Numbered from the stretch's first letter, positions 1 through 7,355 are shown. The stretch: DNA of 64,000 nt from Leifsonia sp. NPDC080035 (GCF_040050925.1 NZ_CP157390.1:1860001-1924000); one strand, 5' to 3'. Numbers and translations: made by a program. The notes: generated by a model from the letters alone, not told the origin.

Positions 1-239
1 CACGCGTTCAGTTGTTCGTTGTCCACGAGGGAGCGGCTGAAGGCGTTGTCGGTGATGGTGCCCTTGTCGAAGGCGAACGTGGTGGCGGGCAGGGATTTCA
101 ATCCGGACACACCGTCGTTGACGAGGCCGGAGGAGAGACCGGAGAGCAGCACGACGAGCACGGCGATCAGTGCGATCACGAGGCCCATCAGCGTGAAGCG
201 GCCTCGGGCGAACCGGAGTTCGCGCAGAGCGAGGAACAT
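1..239 (-). CDS. ABC transporter permease, FtsX/MacB-like (N-terminus only)
   Basis: The reading frame opens at an ATG (positions 237-239) preceded by an AAGGA ribosome-binding site and runs leftward off the window, giving about 79 residues. The start is MFLALRELRFARGRF followed by a hydrophobic segment at about residues 17-40 (LMGLVIALIAVLVVLLSGLSSG) and then an extracytoplasmic stretch. This matches the beginning of FtsX/DevC-type permeases, which have one N-terminal transmembrane helix, a large outer domain and a C-terminal helix cluster. The partner ATPase is presumably further left. The TetR gene just upstream on the same strand and the paired operator between them suggest TetR control, as is common for export pumps. 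The family call rests only on the N-terminus. Confidence 0.72.
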   Translation of the reverse strand, partial: MFLALRELRFARGRFTLMGLVIALIAVLVVLLSGLSSGLVNDGVSGLKSLPATTFAFDKGTITDNAFSRSLVDNEQLNA

Positions 240-274
240 GACACGTCCTTGAGGGGGAGAAGGCGAGCAAGTAA

Positions 275-313
275 GCCGACAACCTGTCGGCAAGATACCG
301 ACAGTGTGTCACT
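275..313. promoter_or_regulatory. Paired TetR-type operators upstream of the ABC permease
   Basis: A perfect 7-3-7 inverted repeat, GCCGACA-ACC-TGTCGGC, lies at 275-291. A second, imperfect copy, ACCGACA-GTG-TGTCACT, lies at 297-313. Their centres are 22 bp apart, two helical turns, as expected for two repressor dimers on one DNA face. The sites sit between the TetR stop and the permease start. Binding by this TetR is inferred. Confidence 0.7.
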
Positions 314-328
314 AAAGCGCTCGGTTCC

Positions 329-913
329 TCAAATCGACGAGTCGGCGGGGAGCCCCTTCTCGAGCAGGTCCGTGATCATGGCGCTCGTCGCGTCGGGCGA
401 TACGCCGTGGGTGACGAGCTGGACGCCCGCGTTCAGCAGCCCCTGCAGCAGCACGGCGTGCGAGTCGGCGTCGCGCACGCCCGCCTCCCGGAGCAGGCCG
501 GCGATCGGGTCGAGGAGTGCGGTGTGCATCGCCATGATGTCCTCGTGCCTGCTCGGCGAGAGCTCGGCCTGCTGAAGGGTGGCGGCGATCCCGTGCTTGC
601 CGTCGGCGGTCATCCGCATCGTCGCCTCGATGTAGGCGCGGAGTCGGGCGGTCGCCGGGACTCCGCTCAGGGTCTCGTCGATCTCGGCGCTCCAGCGCTC
701 GAAGGCGGCGATCGCGACGGCGGTCAGGGCGTCATCGCGCGAGGCGAAGTACTCGTAGAAGCTGGAGCGGGCGAGCCCGGCCCGCTCCGCGACGGAGCGC
801 GGGGTGACGCCGGCGAGGCCGCCCTCCTCCAGGAGCCGCTCTGTCGCCGTCAGGAGCGCTGCGCGCTGCGCCGCGCGGTGCTCGGCGACGGTCGCGGCGG
901 AGATCTTCGGCAT
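329..913 (-). CDS. TetR/AcrR family transcriptional regulator
   Basis: This 194-residue protein has the usual TetR length. An N-terminal helix-turn-helix spans about residues 35-58 (SVAERAGLARSSFYEYF), followed by an all-helical ligand-binding and dimerisation domain. It acts as a cytoplasmic dimeric repressor released by a small ligand in known family members. The gene lies upstream of, and co-directional with, an FtsX-like permease, with two tandem palindromes in the 89-bp gap, so that export system is the likely target. The ATG at 911-913 has a CATAAT -10 box six bases upstream and no clear Shine-Dalgarno, so the message may be leaderless. The ligand cannot be predicted. Confidence 0.9.
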   Translation of the reverse strand: MPKISAATVAEHRAAQRAALLTATERLLEEGGLAGVTPRSVAERAGLARSSFYEYFASRDDALTAVAIAAFERWSAEIDETLSGVPATARLRAYIEATMRMTADGKHGIAATLQQAELSPSRHEDIMAMHTALLDPIAGLLREAGVRDADSHAVLLQGLLNAGVQLVTHGVSPDATSAMITDLLEKGLPADSSI

Positions 914-925
914 CCGCTCATTATG
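914..925 (-). promoter_or_regulatory. Leaderless-type -10 element for the TetR gene
   Basis: On the minus strand CATAAT (920-925) is followed by six bases and then the ATG. This is the TANNNT-N6-ATG layout of actinobacterial leaderless genes. Confidence 0.45.
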
Positions 926-973
926 CCTGCCGTGGTCGTGCCGGTGCCCCGCCGTCGTCGTGCCGGGCCGCGC

Positions 974-1570
974 TCAGGATGCGGCGGGGGTCGATTCGGC
1001 GAGTGCCCCGGGCGACGCCGTCGCCCCGTAGCGGAGCCCGTCGAGGAGCAGCGCGACCATGCGGCCCGCGCGCTCGCTGCTCCGCGCGCCCGGAGGGGGC
1101 GCCGACAGGTTCGCGATGGCGCCGATCAGCTCGATCGCGTCGACGTCCGGCCGGATCTCGCCCGCCGCGGCCGCGTCGTCGAGCAGGCGCTGCAGCGCCG
1201 GTCCCGCGTTGCTCTCGAAGTACTCGCGGAGCCCGCTGTAGGCCGGGTCGCCGGAGTGCAGGGCGGCGCCGAGGCCGTGCTTCGTCGCGACGAACGCGGT
1301 GTAGCGCTGCGCCCAGAGCTCGAGGGCCTCTGCGGGCGCGTGCGTCTCCGCCAGGCGGGATGCCGACGCGGTGACGTCGTCGATCTCGCGGCGGAACACG
1401 GCGGCGATCAGGTCGGAGCGCAGCGGGAAGTGGCGGTAGAGCGTCGCGGTCCCCACGCCCGCACGCGCCGCGATGGCACGAACCGGGGCGTCGACGCCGT
1501 TTGCGGCGAACTCCTCCTTCGCGGCGTTCAGCAGGGCGTCCAGGTTGCGCTGGGCGTCGGCACGCGGCAC
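974..1570 (-). CDS. TetR family transcriptional regulator
   Basis: This 198-residue TetR protein carries its helix-turn-helix at about residues 28-51 (VRAIAARAGVGTATLYRHF), a very canonical recognition helix, and a C-terminal ligand domain. The GTG start at 1568-1570 is chosen because a GGGAGGA ribosome-binding site precedes it by a few bases. The gene is divergent from an aldo/keto reductase at 1691. The 120-bp gap holds two palindromes with the same half-site, so the protein probably represses both itself and the reductase. Inducer unknown; the arrangement is typical for detoxification of carbonyl compounds. Confidence 0.92.
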   Translation of the reverse strand: MPRADAQRNLDALLNAAKEEFAANGVDAPVRAIAARAGVGTATLYRHFPLRSDLIAAVFRREIDDVTASASRLAETHAPAEALELWAQRYTAFVATKHGLGAALHSGDPAYSGLREYFESNAGPALQRLLDDAAAAGEIRPDVDAIELIGAIANLSAPPPGARSSERAGRMVALLLDGLRYGATASPGALAESTPAAS

Positions 1571-1593
1571 GGATCCTCCCTCGTCATTGCTAA

Positions 1594-1640
1594 ACGGGAC
1601 AATGTCCCGTATATTCGTCGGGTAGCGGGACGTTGTCCCG
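1594..1640. promoter_or_regulatory. Two palindromic TetR operators in the divergent TetR/aldo-keto reductase promoter region
   Basis: A perfect 17-bp palindrome, ACGGGACA-A-TGTCCCGT, lies at 1594-1610. A second site, CGGGAC-GTT-GTCCCG, lies at 1626-1640. The centres are 31 bp apart, about three helical turns. Both share the CGGGAC/GTCCCG half-site. Binding by the adjacent TetR (974-1570) is inferred from position. Confidence 0.8.
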
Positions 1641-1690
1641 TTTTCATCATCTCACGGTCTCCACGCGGAGGCCAGAAGGGAGCATGAGCA

Positions 1691-2734
1691 ATGCGCTACC
1701 GTCCGCTGGGAGCGACCGGCATCCAGGTGAGCACGTACGCGCTCGGCGCGATGATGCTCGGGTCGCTCGGCAACCCGGATCGCCGCGAGGGCGTCCGCAT
1801 CATCCACCGCGCGCTGGACGCGGGGATCACCTTCATCGACACCGCCGACCGCTACGGCGACTCGGAGGACGTCGTGGGCGAGGCCCTGAAGGGACGCCGC
1901 GACGCCGTGGTGCTCGCGACGAAGTTCTCGGGGCCCGTCGACGACGACATCAACCACCGCGGCGCATCCCGCCACTGGATCATGCAGGCCGTCGAGGGGT
2001 CGCTGCGCCGGCTGCAGACCGACCACATCGACCTCTACCAGCTGCACCGGCCGCAGCCGGGCACCGACATCGACGAGACGCTCTCCGCCCTCACCGACCT
2101 GGTGCGGCAGGGCAAGGTCAGGGCGATCGGCTCGTCCTCGATGCGCGGATCCGAGATCGTGGAGGCGCAGTGGGTCTCCGAGCGGCGCGGCTTCGAGCGC
2201 TTCCGCACCGAGCAACCGAACTACTCCATCCTCGACCGCCAGATCGAGACCGAGATCCTCCCGGTCGCGCAGCGGTACGGGATGGGGACCCTGGTCTACA
2301 GCCCGCTCGCCGGCGGGACGCTGACCGGCCGGTACCGGGCGGGAGGCGACAACGCCAACTTCCGCTCGGTGCGCACCGGGATGCGGCACTTCCGCGACGA
2401 GAGGCGGCTTGCGGCCGTCGAACAGCTGGTCGCGCTGTCCGACGAGGTCGGCATCCCGCTGTCGCACCTCGCCATGGCCTTCGTCACGGCCCATCCCGGC
2501 GTCACGTCGGCGATCGCCGGGCCGCGCACCATGGAGCAGCTGGAGGACACCCTCGCCGGCAGTGCCGTCGAGCTGTCCGACGACATCCTCGACCGCATCG
2601 ACGCCATCGTCCCGCCCGGCGAGAGCATCGGCGCGATGGACATGCTCTACCGCGGGCCCGAGGTCGGCGACCCGGGGCTGCGTCGGCGTCCGGTTCGGGA
2701 GCGGGCGGCGGCGGACGCGGCCGTGGCCGCGTGA
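1691..2734 (+). CDS. Aldo/keto reductase
   Basis: This 347-residue NADPH-dependent oxidoreductase has a TIM-barrel fold. The catalytic tetrad is visible: D50, Y55 (TADRYGDSED), K78 (LATKF) and H119 (LYQLHRPQ). The ATG at 1691 is preferred because GAAGGGAG lies eight bases upstream; an ATG at 1684 is out of frame. Family members reduce aldehydes or ketones, or oxidise sugars at C1. The C-terminal 20 residues (arginine- and alanine-rich) extend beyond the usual barrel. The divergent TetR gene and its two operators suggest substrate-induced expression. The exact substrate cannot be read from the sequence. Confidence 0.92.
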   Translation: MRYRPLGATGIQVSTYALGAMMLGSLGNPDRREGVRIIHRALDAGITFIDTADRYGDSEDVVGEALKGRRDAVVLATKFSGPVDDDINHRGASRHWIMQAVEGSLRRLQTDHIDLYQLHRPQPGTDIDETLSALTDLVRQGKVRAIGSSSMRGSEIVEAQWVSERRGFERFRTEQPNYSILDRQIETEILPVAQRYGMGTLVYSPLAGGTLTGRYRAGGDNANFRSVRTGMRHFRDERRLAAVEQLVALSDEVGIPLSHLAMAFVTAHPGVTSAIAGPRTMEQLEDTLAGSAVELSDDILDRIDAIVPPGESIGAMDMLYRGPEVGDPGLRRRPVRERAAADAAVAA

Positions 2735-2761
2735 CGACGGCGAGCGGCGCCCGGGTCGCAG

Positions 2762-3091
2762 TCAGGCCCGCTCGAGCCGCTGCACATCCCAGTAGAGGCA
2801 GCTGACGAGCGCGCTCGCCGGGCAGGCGGGCGCGCCCGAGGGGTCGCCGCTGGCGACGCGATCGAACTCGCCGCGTGCCTTCTCGAGCAGCAGAGCGAAC
2901 TCGCGGTCCGACACCACGCAGCGGTCGGTGGCCAGCCATTCGCGCAGCAGCGGCTCCACGTCCTGGTGGTAGACGCGGGCGTCGGACCAGACGCGCTCCA
3001 CGATCCCGGCGATCCGGTCCGCGCGCGGGGCGGGCTGCGACCCGGCCATCACCGGGAAGCGCGTCGGGCCGCGGGTGCCCTTCGCGTTCAC
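2762..3091 (-). CDS. Conserved hypothetical protein, third gene of the oxidoreductase operon
   Basis: This is a 109-residue soluble protein with no signal peptide or membrane segment. The GTG at 3089-3091 overlaps the stop of the upstream acetyltransferase gene in a GTGA arrangement, which indicates translational coupling. A conserved-looking core runs from about residue 25 (RIAGIVERVWSDARVYHQD) to the end and is rich in Glu, Arg and Leu, suggesting a helical fold. I do not recognise the family. The reading frame stays open far upstream, but that part overlaps the GNAT gene and is not the likely start. Confidence 0.6.
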   Translation of the reverse strand: MNAKGTRGPTRFPVMAGSQPAPRADRIAGIVERVWSDARVYHQDVEPLLREWLATDRCVVSDREFALLLEKARGEFDRVASGDPSGAPACPASALVSCLYWDVQRLERA

Positions 3092-3528
3092 GGCCGCACC
3101 CCGCCGACGCCCGGATGCTCGCCGTCGATCAGGTCGGCGTAGCCGGGGTTGCGCTGGATGAAGGAGGACACGATGGGGCACATGACGGTGATGCGCTTCC
3201 GGCGCGACCGCAGGTCGTCCAGCACGCGCCGGATGAGTTCGGTGGCGACGCCCTGGTGGCGGAACTCCGGCAGAACCGAGGTGGCCAGGAGCACGAGCCG
3301 CTCGTCGTCGACGACCGAGTAGGGGATGCCCCCGATCGCCGTGTCGCCGACGATCGCCGTGTAGGCGCCGGCGGCCTCGTCGTCGACCACTGCGAACGAG
3401 AAGTCCGGGGTGCGTTCGTCGTCGGCCAACTCCTGGATCAGGAGCGTCTGATCCTGGGTCAGCGTGCCCACGCCGTCGGGGTAGCCGGCCTCGTCGGGGT
3501 ACTCGAAGGCCGATCCGGTGGGCGTCAT
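3088..3528 (-). CDS. GNAT family N-acetyltransferase (YjdJ-like)
   Basis: This 146-residue protein has the acetyl-CoA-binding signature RHQGVAT at about residues 90-96, within LPEFRHQGVATELIRRVL, and a core of the short YjdJ-type GNAT fold. Members transfer acetyl groups from acetyl-CoA to amines of small molecules or proteins. The ATG at 3526-3528 overlaps the stop of the upstream oxidoreductase (ATGA), and its own stop overlaps the next GTG, so three genes are translationally coupled. The TetR and palindrome upstream of the operon probably control it. The substrate is unknown. Confidence 0.85.
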   Translation of the reverse strand: MTPTGSAFEYPDEAGYPDGVGTLTQDQTLLIQELADDERTPDFSFAVVDDEAAGAYTAIVGDTAIGGIPYSVVDDERLVLLATSVLPEFRHQGVATELIRRVLDDLRSRRKRITVMCPIVSSFIQRNPGYADLIDGEHPGVGGVRP

Positions 3529-4466
3529 GCGTTGTTCCTCTCGTCCCTGCTCGGCCGGATCCGGATGACGGTCTTGCCCCTCCGCCGCTCCGCCGGGTTG
3601 AGGGCGGCGACGGCGTCGTCCAGCGCATCGACGTTCCCGATGTTGGTCCGCAGCCGACCGTCCCGCACCCGCTGGACGATCTCCGTCAGCTGGGCGGGGA
3701 CGGACTCGACCACGAAGTCGACCGACCGGCCCTCCCGCGGTCGCTCGCCCGCGAGTCCGGTGACCGTGACCAGCGTCCCGCCGGGCCGGATGAGCCGCGC
3801 CGAGCGCTCCTGGATGTCGCCGCCGATCACATCGAACACCAGGTCGACGCCGCCGATGTCCTCGAGCGCGTCCCCGCCGAGGTCGACGAACTCGTTCGCG
3901 CCGAAGCCGAGCACCTTGTCGCGGTCGGCGGCGCGTCCCGTGCCGATCACGTATGCGCCCGCCTCGCGAGCGAGCTGGACGACCATCGTCCCGACGGCGC
4001 CGGCCGCACCGTGCGCGAGAACCGTCTGGCCGGAGGTCAGCCTGCCGTGGTCGAACAGGCCCTGCCATGCCGTCAGACCGGAGATCGGGAGGCTGGCCCC
4101 GACCGTGAAGTCGACGTCGCCCGGCAGCGGCGCGAGGTTGCGCGACTCGACCGCCACGTATTCCGCCAGCGTGCCGTCGCGGTGCCAGTCGGAGATGCCG
4201 AACACGCGCTGTCCCACCGTCAGTCCTGTGGTGCCGTAGCCGAGGGCGGCGACCACGCCCGCAAGCTCGTGCCCGAGGATCGATGGCGCCCGGTCCCTTC
4301 CGGCGCGGTCGGACCAGGTGGATGGCCAGTCGACCTCGGTGGGGACGTATCCCGACGCGTGCACCTCGACCAGGACATCGTTGATCGCGGGCTTCGGTTC
4401 TGGCCGCTCAGCGAGCCGGATACCCGCCGTGCCCTCGGTGTGGTCCGTCACCACGATCGCCTTCAT
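3525..4466 (-). CDS. NADP-dependent zinc-free quinone oxidoreductase (medium-chain dehydrogenase family)
   Basis: This 313-residue protein has a GroES-like N-terminal domain and a Rossmann domain with the nucleotide-binding stretch AHGAAGAVGT at about residues 151-160. The zinc-ligand pattern of true alcohol dehydrogenases is absent, which fits the quinone oxidoreductase branch (Qor/CurA-like). The ATG at 4464-4466 is used because an AAGGGGA ribosome-binding site precedes it; longer versions would run into the operator. It is the first gene of a coupled operon with a GNAT and a small hypothetical protein. A TATGAT -10 box lies at 4494-4499 with a TetR-type palindrome overlapping the -35 region, so induction by a TetR ligand is likely. 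Confidence 0.9.
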   Translation of the reverse strand: MKAIVVTDHTEGTAGIRLAERPEPKPAINDVLVEVHASGYVPTEVDWPSTWSDRAGRDRAPSILGHELAGVVAALGYGTTGLTVGQRVFGISDWHRDGTLAEYVAVESRNLAPLPGDVDFTVGASLPISGLTAWQGLFDHGRLTSGQTVLAHGAAGAVGTMVVQLAREAGAYVIGTGRAADRDKVLGFGANEFVDLGGDALEDIGGVDLVFDVIGGDIQERSARLIRPGGTLVTVTGLAGERPREGRSVDFVVESVPAQLTEIVQRVRDGRLRTNIGNVDALDDAVAALNPAERRRGKTVIRIRPSRDERNNA

Positions 4467-4507
4467 GAGTCCCCTTCCGCGGAACGATGTGCCATCATAA
4501 CCACAAA

Positions 4508-4591
4508 CTGGACGAGTTCGTCCAGATTTGAATGAAGGCGAATTCTGCACCTGTGAACGGAGGCGTGGTGGAAGATCGGACGGGAACGTCC
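4508..4591. promoter_or_regulatory. TetR-type operators at the oxidoreductase operon promoter
   Basis: A perfect 8-2-8 palindrome, CTGGACGA-GT-TCGTCCAG, lies at 4508-4525, directly upstream of the -10 box TATGAT (minus strand, 4494-4499). A second site with the same core spacing, GGACG-GGAA-CGTCC, lies at 4578-4591 near the TetR stop codon. The adjacent TetR (4619-5248) is the presumed binder. Confidence 0.75.
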
Positions 4592-4618
4592 AATTCGATC
4601 CGGAGGGCCTGGTCGGCC

Positions 4619-5248
4619 TCAGCGGCGGGACAGGCTCGCGATGTGCGCGATGGCCATGTCGATGGAGGTCGCCATCGGAGCGACGTCCCGCGCGTTCTGC
4701 GCCAGGACGTATCCGCCCTGCAATGCGCCGAGCAGCCCGATCGCGAGCTCATCGACGGGGGCATCCTCGGGAAGGGCGCCGTTCTCCTGGAGCCGGTGCA
4801 GCGCGGCGGCCAGCAGTCGCCGCCACTCGTCGAACAGCGCCACCAGCGCTCGGCGCGCGACATCGTCGTGGTCCGACACCTCGGAGGCGAAGCTGCCGAG
4901 CGCGCAGCCGTACGCACCGTGCCGCAGCGCGTTGCCCTGCACCAGCGCGTCCCGCCAGCGACGCAGGCCGGCGATGGTCGAGACGCGGCCGAGAGCATCC
5001 CGCTCGCGGAGGATCACGCGCTCACCCATCAGGTCGATGACCGCCCGTACAACCTCGTCCTTGCCGGCGAAGTGGTGATAGAGCTGCGACTTGCTCACCC
5101 CGCTCGCGGCGACAACATCCTCGAGGGAGGTCGCGCCGACACCCCGCATGTACATCAGGTCCGCTGCGGCGTCGACGATCCGTGACCGGGTCTTCGCGCC
5201 GCGCGGCGTCAGGCGCTTGCCCTTGGCCGAATCGGCGACGGTGGTCAT
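4619..5248 (-). CDS. TetR family transcriptional regulator
   Basis: This 209-residue regulator has a helix-turn-helix at about residues 40-61 (SLEDVVAASGVSKSQLYHHF) and a helical C-terminal domain of the LmrA/YxaF type. It lies immediately upstream of and co-directional with the quinone oxidoreductase operon, and palindromes with a GGACG/CGTCC core sit between them. The ATG at 5246-5248 is preferred over the in-frame GTG just before it, because a TAGCAT -10 box lies exactly six bases upstream, which suggests a leaderless transcript. Family relatives sense quinones, flavonoids or electrophiles, which would suit the oxidoreductase target, but this is inference. Confidence 0.9.
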   Translation of the reverse strand: MTTVADSAKGKRLTPRGAKTRSRIVDAAADLMYMRGVGATSLEDVVAASGVSKSQLYHHFAGKDEVVRAVIDLMGERVILRERDALGRVSTIAGLRRWRDALVQGNALRHGAYGCALGSFASEVSDHDDVARRALVALFDEWRRLLAAALHRLQENGALPEDAPVDELAIGLLGALQGGYVLAQNARDVAPMATSIDMAIAHIASLSRR

Positions 5249-5260
5249 CACTCCATGCTA
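5249..5260 (-). promoter_or_regulatory. Leaderless-type -10 element for the TetR gene
   Basis: On the minus strand TAGCAT (5255-5260) is followed by six bases and the ATG at 5246-5248. Confidence 0.45.
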
Positions 5261-5278
5261 CTTACCGCCGACGGATCA

Positions 5279-5315
5279 GGCCGCGCGCCGGGTACCCCCG
5301 TACCGGCGCGCGGCC
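5279..5315. other. Strong GC hairpin in a divergent intergenic region
   Basis: A 13-bp stem (GGCCGCGCGCCGG pairing with CCGGCGCGCGGCC) encloses a short loop. The TetR gene is read leftward from 5248 and the sigma factor rightward from 5522, so neither gene ends here. The hairpin therefore does not fit as a terminator of an annotated gene. The rest of the 270-bp gap holds only the presumed sigma-factor promoter; no other gene is visible. Confidence 0.6.
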
Positions 5316-5521
5316 TCGTTCCCCCCTGCCGAGCCGGGAGTGTCGTCCCCGCTCGGGCGTTGGAAGCGCGCGCCCGCCCCTGCCGGGATCATCGCGCTTC
5401 ATAAGAGGATGTCCGGCGCCCCCGATCGGGTTCCCTCCCGATGCGAAAAGGCTTCGGGACGGAGTGGACGGGCCTGTCTGCGGGCCGTGTTAGTCTCGCC
5501 TGGTTCGCGAACGGAGGGAAC

Positions 5522-6127
5522 GTGCACGACTCGGAGGAGCTGTCCGACTCCGCGCTGTGGTTGGAAGCGTCATCCGGCACGGAGCGCTCGTTCGCCATCT
5601 TGTTCGACCGCTATCGCACGCGGGTGTTCCGCAAGGCGTACGCGCAGCTGCGCAGCGTCGCCGACTCCGAGGACGTCGTCGCCCTGGTGTTCCTGGAGGC
5701 GTGGCGGAACCGGGCGAAGGTCCGGATCGTCGACGGCTCCCTGCTTCCGTGGCTGCTGACGATCACCCACTACGTGCTGCTCAACCAGAAGCGGACCGCG
5801 CGCCGCTACGGCCGGCTGCTCGCCGCGGTGCCCGCGCCGGAGCAGGAGCCGGACCACGCCGACGCCGTGCTCGACCGGCTCGACCGCGACGCCCAGCTGG
5901 TGGCGATCCGCGAGGCCATGTCCGGTCTGAGTGCGCAGGAGCAGTCCGTCCTCGACCTCTGCCTGGTCGAGGAGCTCCCGATTGCAACCGTCGCGGCCGT
6001 GCTGGACATTCCTGTAGGTACGGTGAAATCGAAGCTGCATCGCGGCCGCGAGAAGGTGCGGAAGCGGCTTCTCGCGTCCGGAGCGAGCACGGACTTCGGC
6101 GCCCGACTGGACGGAGTGCAATCGTGA
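5522..6127 (+). CDS. ECF-type RNA polymerase sigma factor
   Basis: This 201-residue protein has sigma region 2 at about residues 23-95 (ending WLLTITHYVLLNQKRTARR) and sigma region 4 at about 130-183 (LSAQEQSVLDL ... IPVGTVKSKLHRGREKVRK), the two-domain layout of group 4 sigma factors. It directs RNA polymerase to a small stress or envelope regulon. The GTG at 5522-5524 follows a GGAGGGA ribosome-binding site; an in-frame ATG further upstream lacks one. The gene overlaps the next gene by four bases (GTGA). That neighbour has one membrane helix and could be its regulator, but no classical zinc anti-sigma motif is present. The target promoters are unknown. Confidence 0.92.
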   Translation: MHDSEELSDSALWLEASSGTERSFAILFDRYRTRVFRKAYAQLRSVADSEDVVALVFLEAWRNRAKVRIVDGSLLPWLLTITHYVLLNQKRTARRYGRLLAAVPAPEQEPDHADAVLDRLDRDAQLVAIREAMSGLSAQEQSVLDLCLVEELPIATVAAVLDIPVGTVKSKLHRGREKVRKRLLASGASTDFGARLDGVQS

Positions 6128-6651
6128 GCCCCGCGTACGACCGCGACGACATGCCGGAGATGACGACGGCGCGCACCGATGCGATCCGCGACGCCCTGAT
6201 GACCTCGATCAGGACGGAGCCCGAGCGGAAGCGTCGCACGCTCCGCCGCCGGTTCGCGCTCTGGGGAGGGATCGGCATCCTCGCGATCGGCGGTGTCGCG
6301 ACGGCCGCGACGGCCGTCGTGTCGGCGCAGCACGTCACGAACACGGACGGCGTGTACTGCTTCGCCTCCGCCGAGCGCGGCGCGAACGGCGAGTTCGACA
6401 TGTCCGGGGCAACGATGTACGACCCGGAGGCGCACGGCGGACGGGTGGAGAACGCGCTCGAGATGTGCCGGATGATGTGGCGGCAGGGCGTGTTCGACAA
6501 GGACCACGACCCGCTCGCCGCGACCTCCGCGCCCGGTCGGGTGCCCGCTGACCTGCAGGTGTGCGTGATGAGCGACGGGACGGCGGCCGTCGTCCCGGGG
6601 CGGCCCGGCGTGTGCCAGGCGGTCGGGCTCGCCCCGGAGAAGACCGACTGA
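6124..6651 (+). CDS. Single-pass membrane protein, possible partner of the ECF sigma factor
   Basis: This 175-residue protein has a cytoplasmic N-terminus of about 43 residues, one transmembrane helix at about residues 44-67 (FALWGGIGILAIGGVATAAT) and an outer domain of about 105 residues with four cysteines (79, 115, 147, 164) that could form two disulfides. It is translationally coupled to the sigma gene by a GTGA overlap. The position suggests an anti-sigma or sensor role, yet the HxxxCxxC zinc signature of ZAS proteins is missing and the N-terminal segment is short. I do not recognise the family, so the role is inferred from context only. Confidence 0.7.
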   Translation: MSPAYDRDDMPEMTTARTDAIRDALMTSIRTEPERKRRTLRRRFALWGGIGILAIGGVATAATAVVSAQHVTNTDGVYCFASAERGANGEFDMSGATMYDPEAHGGRVENALEMCRMMWRQGVFDKDHDPLAATSAPGRVPADLQVCVMSDGTAAVVPGRPGVCQAVGLAPEKTD

Positions 6652-6653
6652 CC

Positions 6654-7196
6654 TCAGCCGATCGTCCCGGCCGGCCGGAACACCAGCGACTTCGTCCGGT
6701 CGTTGAACGACGGCAGGCTCGAGCAGTTCGGTGTGCAGTTGTAGCGCTGGCCGCCGTACGAGGGCGCGTCGTAGAGGGTGACCCAGCACGACGCGTACGC
6801 CTTCGCGCTGCTGATCGTGTTCTGCCACGAGGACGACAGGCTCGGGAACCCGTAGGTCGTCCCGGAGCATGAGCCGGAGCCGTAGAACGTGTAGCTCCCG
6901 CCGGAGTACCCGGCGTCCTTGTACACCGTCCCGATGATGACGGAGGCGGTGGCCGCGAGGGTGCTGCGGTTCTGGGCGGTGATTCCGGTGAGGTAGGCAT
7001 CCACCTCGTCCTGCGTGTCGAAGCAGGCGGGAGCGGCGGGAGCGGCGTCGGAGCCGACGGGGTCGACGCGGACGGCGCAGTAGTCGCCGGTCTGCGCCGG
7101 GATCGGCGCCACGTCGAGCGGCGGAGTGAGCGACGGTCCGACCGCGAGGACGGCGGAGACGGCGACGGAGACGGCGGCGGAGAGAAGAAGACGCAT
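6654..7196 (-). CDS. Secreted beta/gamma-crystallin-fold protein (peptidase inhibitor I36-like)
   Basis: This 180-residue protein starts with a signal peptide (hydrophobic residues 3-20). The C-terminal half, about residues 92-175, carries two Greek-key-like motifs rich in Tyr, Gly, Ser and Cys (YKDAGYSGGSYTFYG and LYDAPSYGGQRYNC), which resemble the crystallin fold of Streptomyces metalloproteinase inhibitors (family I36). A spacer of about 50 residues with cysteines at 40 and 58 precedes it. The start follows a GAGGTGA ribosome-binding site. The gene converges with the sigma-factor membrane partner with only two bases between the stops. Extracellular binding or inhibition is inferred; a stress or cell-wall role is equally possible. 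Confidence 0.75.
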   Translation of the reverse strand: MRLLLSAAVSVAVSAVLAVGPSLTPPLDVAPIPAQTGDYCAVRVDPVGSDAAPAAPACFDTQDEVDAYLTGITAQNRSTLAATASVIIGTVYKDAGYSGGSYTFYGSGSCSGTTYGFPSLSSSWQNTISSAKAYASCWVTLYDAPSYGGQRYNCTPNCSSLPSFNDRTKSLVFRPAGTIG

Positions 7197-7285
7197 GTGT
7201 CACCTCGATGTGCTGTGCGGCCGGGTCGGCCGCGGGTGCCGCCCCGGCGGACACCGGGGCTTACATGTGATATGTCCGTGAGAGG

Positions 7286-7328
7286 CGATGCGGTTCCCGG
7301 CGATGCGGTTCCCGGCGAGCGGGAACCG
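7286..7328. repeat. 15-bp tandem duplication followed by a hairpin
   Basis: The 15-bp unit CGATGCGGTTCCCGG occurs twice in tandem (7286-7300 and 7301-7315). The second copy pairs with the following CGGGAACCG to give a 9-bp stem with a 5-base loop (7306-7328). It lies 27 bp upstream of the small membrane protein start and could act in its leader. Confidence 0.55.
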
Positions 7329-7355
7329 GGCGCGGTCACGCGGACATACCCATGC

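Noticed and set aside
5441..5521. Longer N-terminus for the sigma factor from the upstream ATG
   Set aside because: No ribosome-binding site, and region 2 starts normally from the GTG at 5522, which has GGAGGGA.
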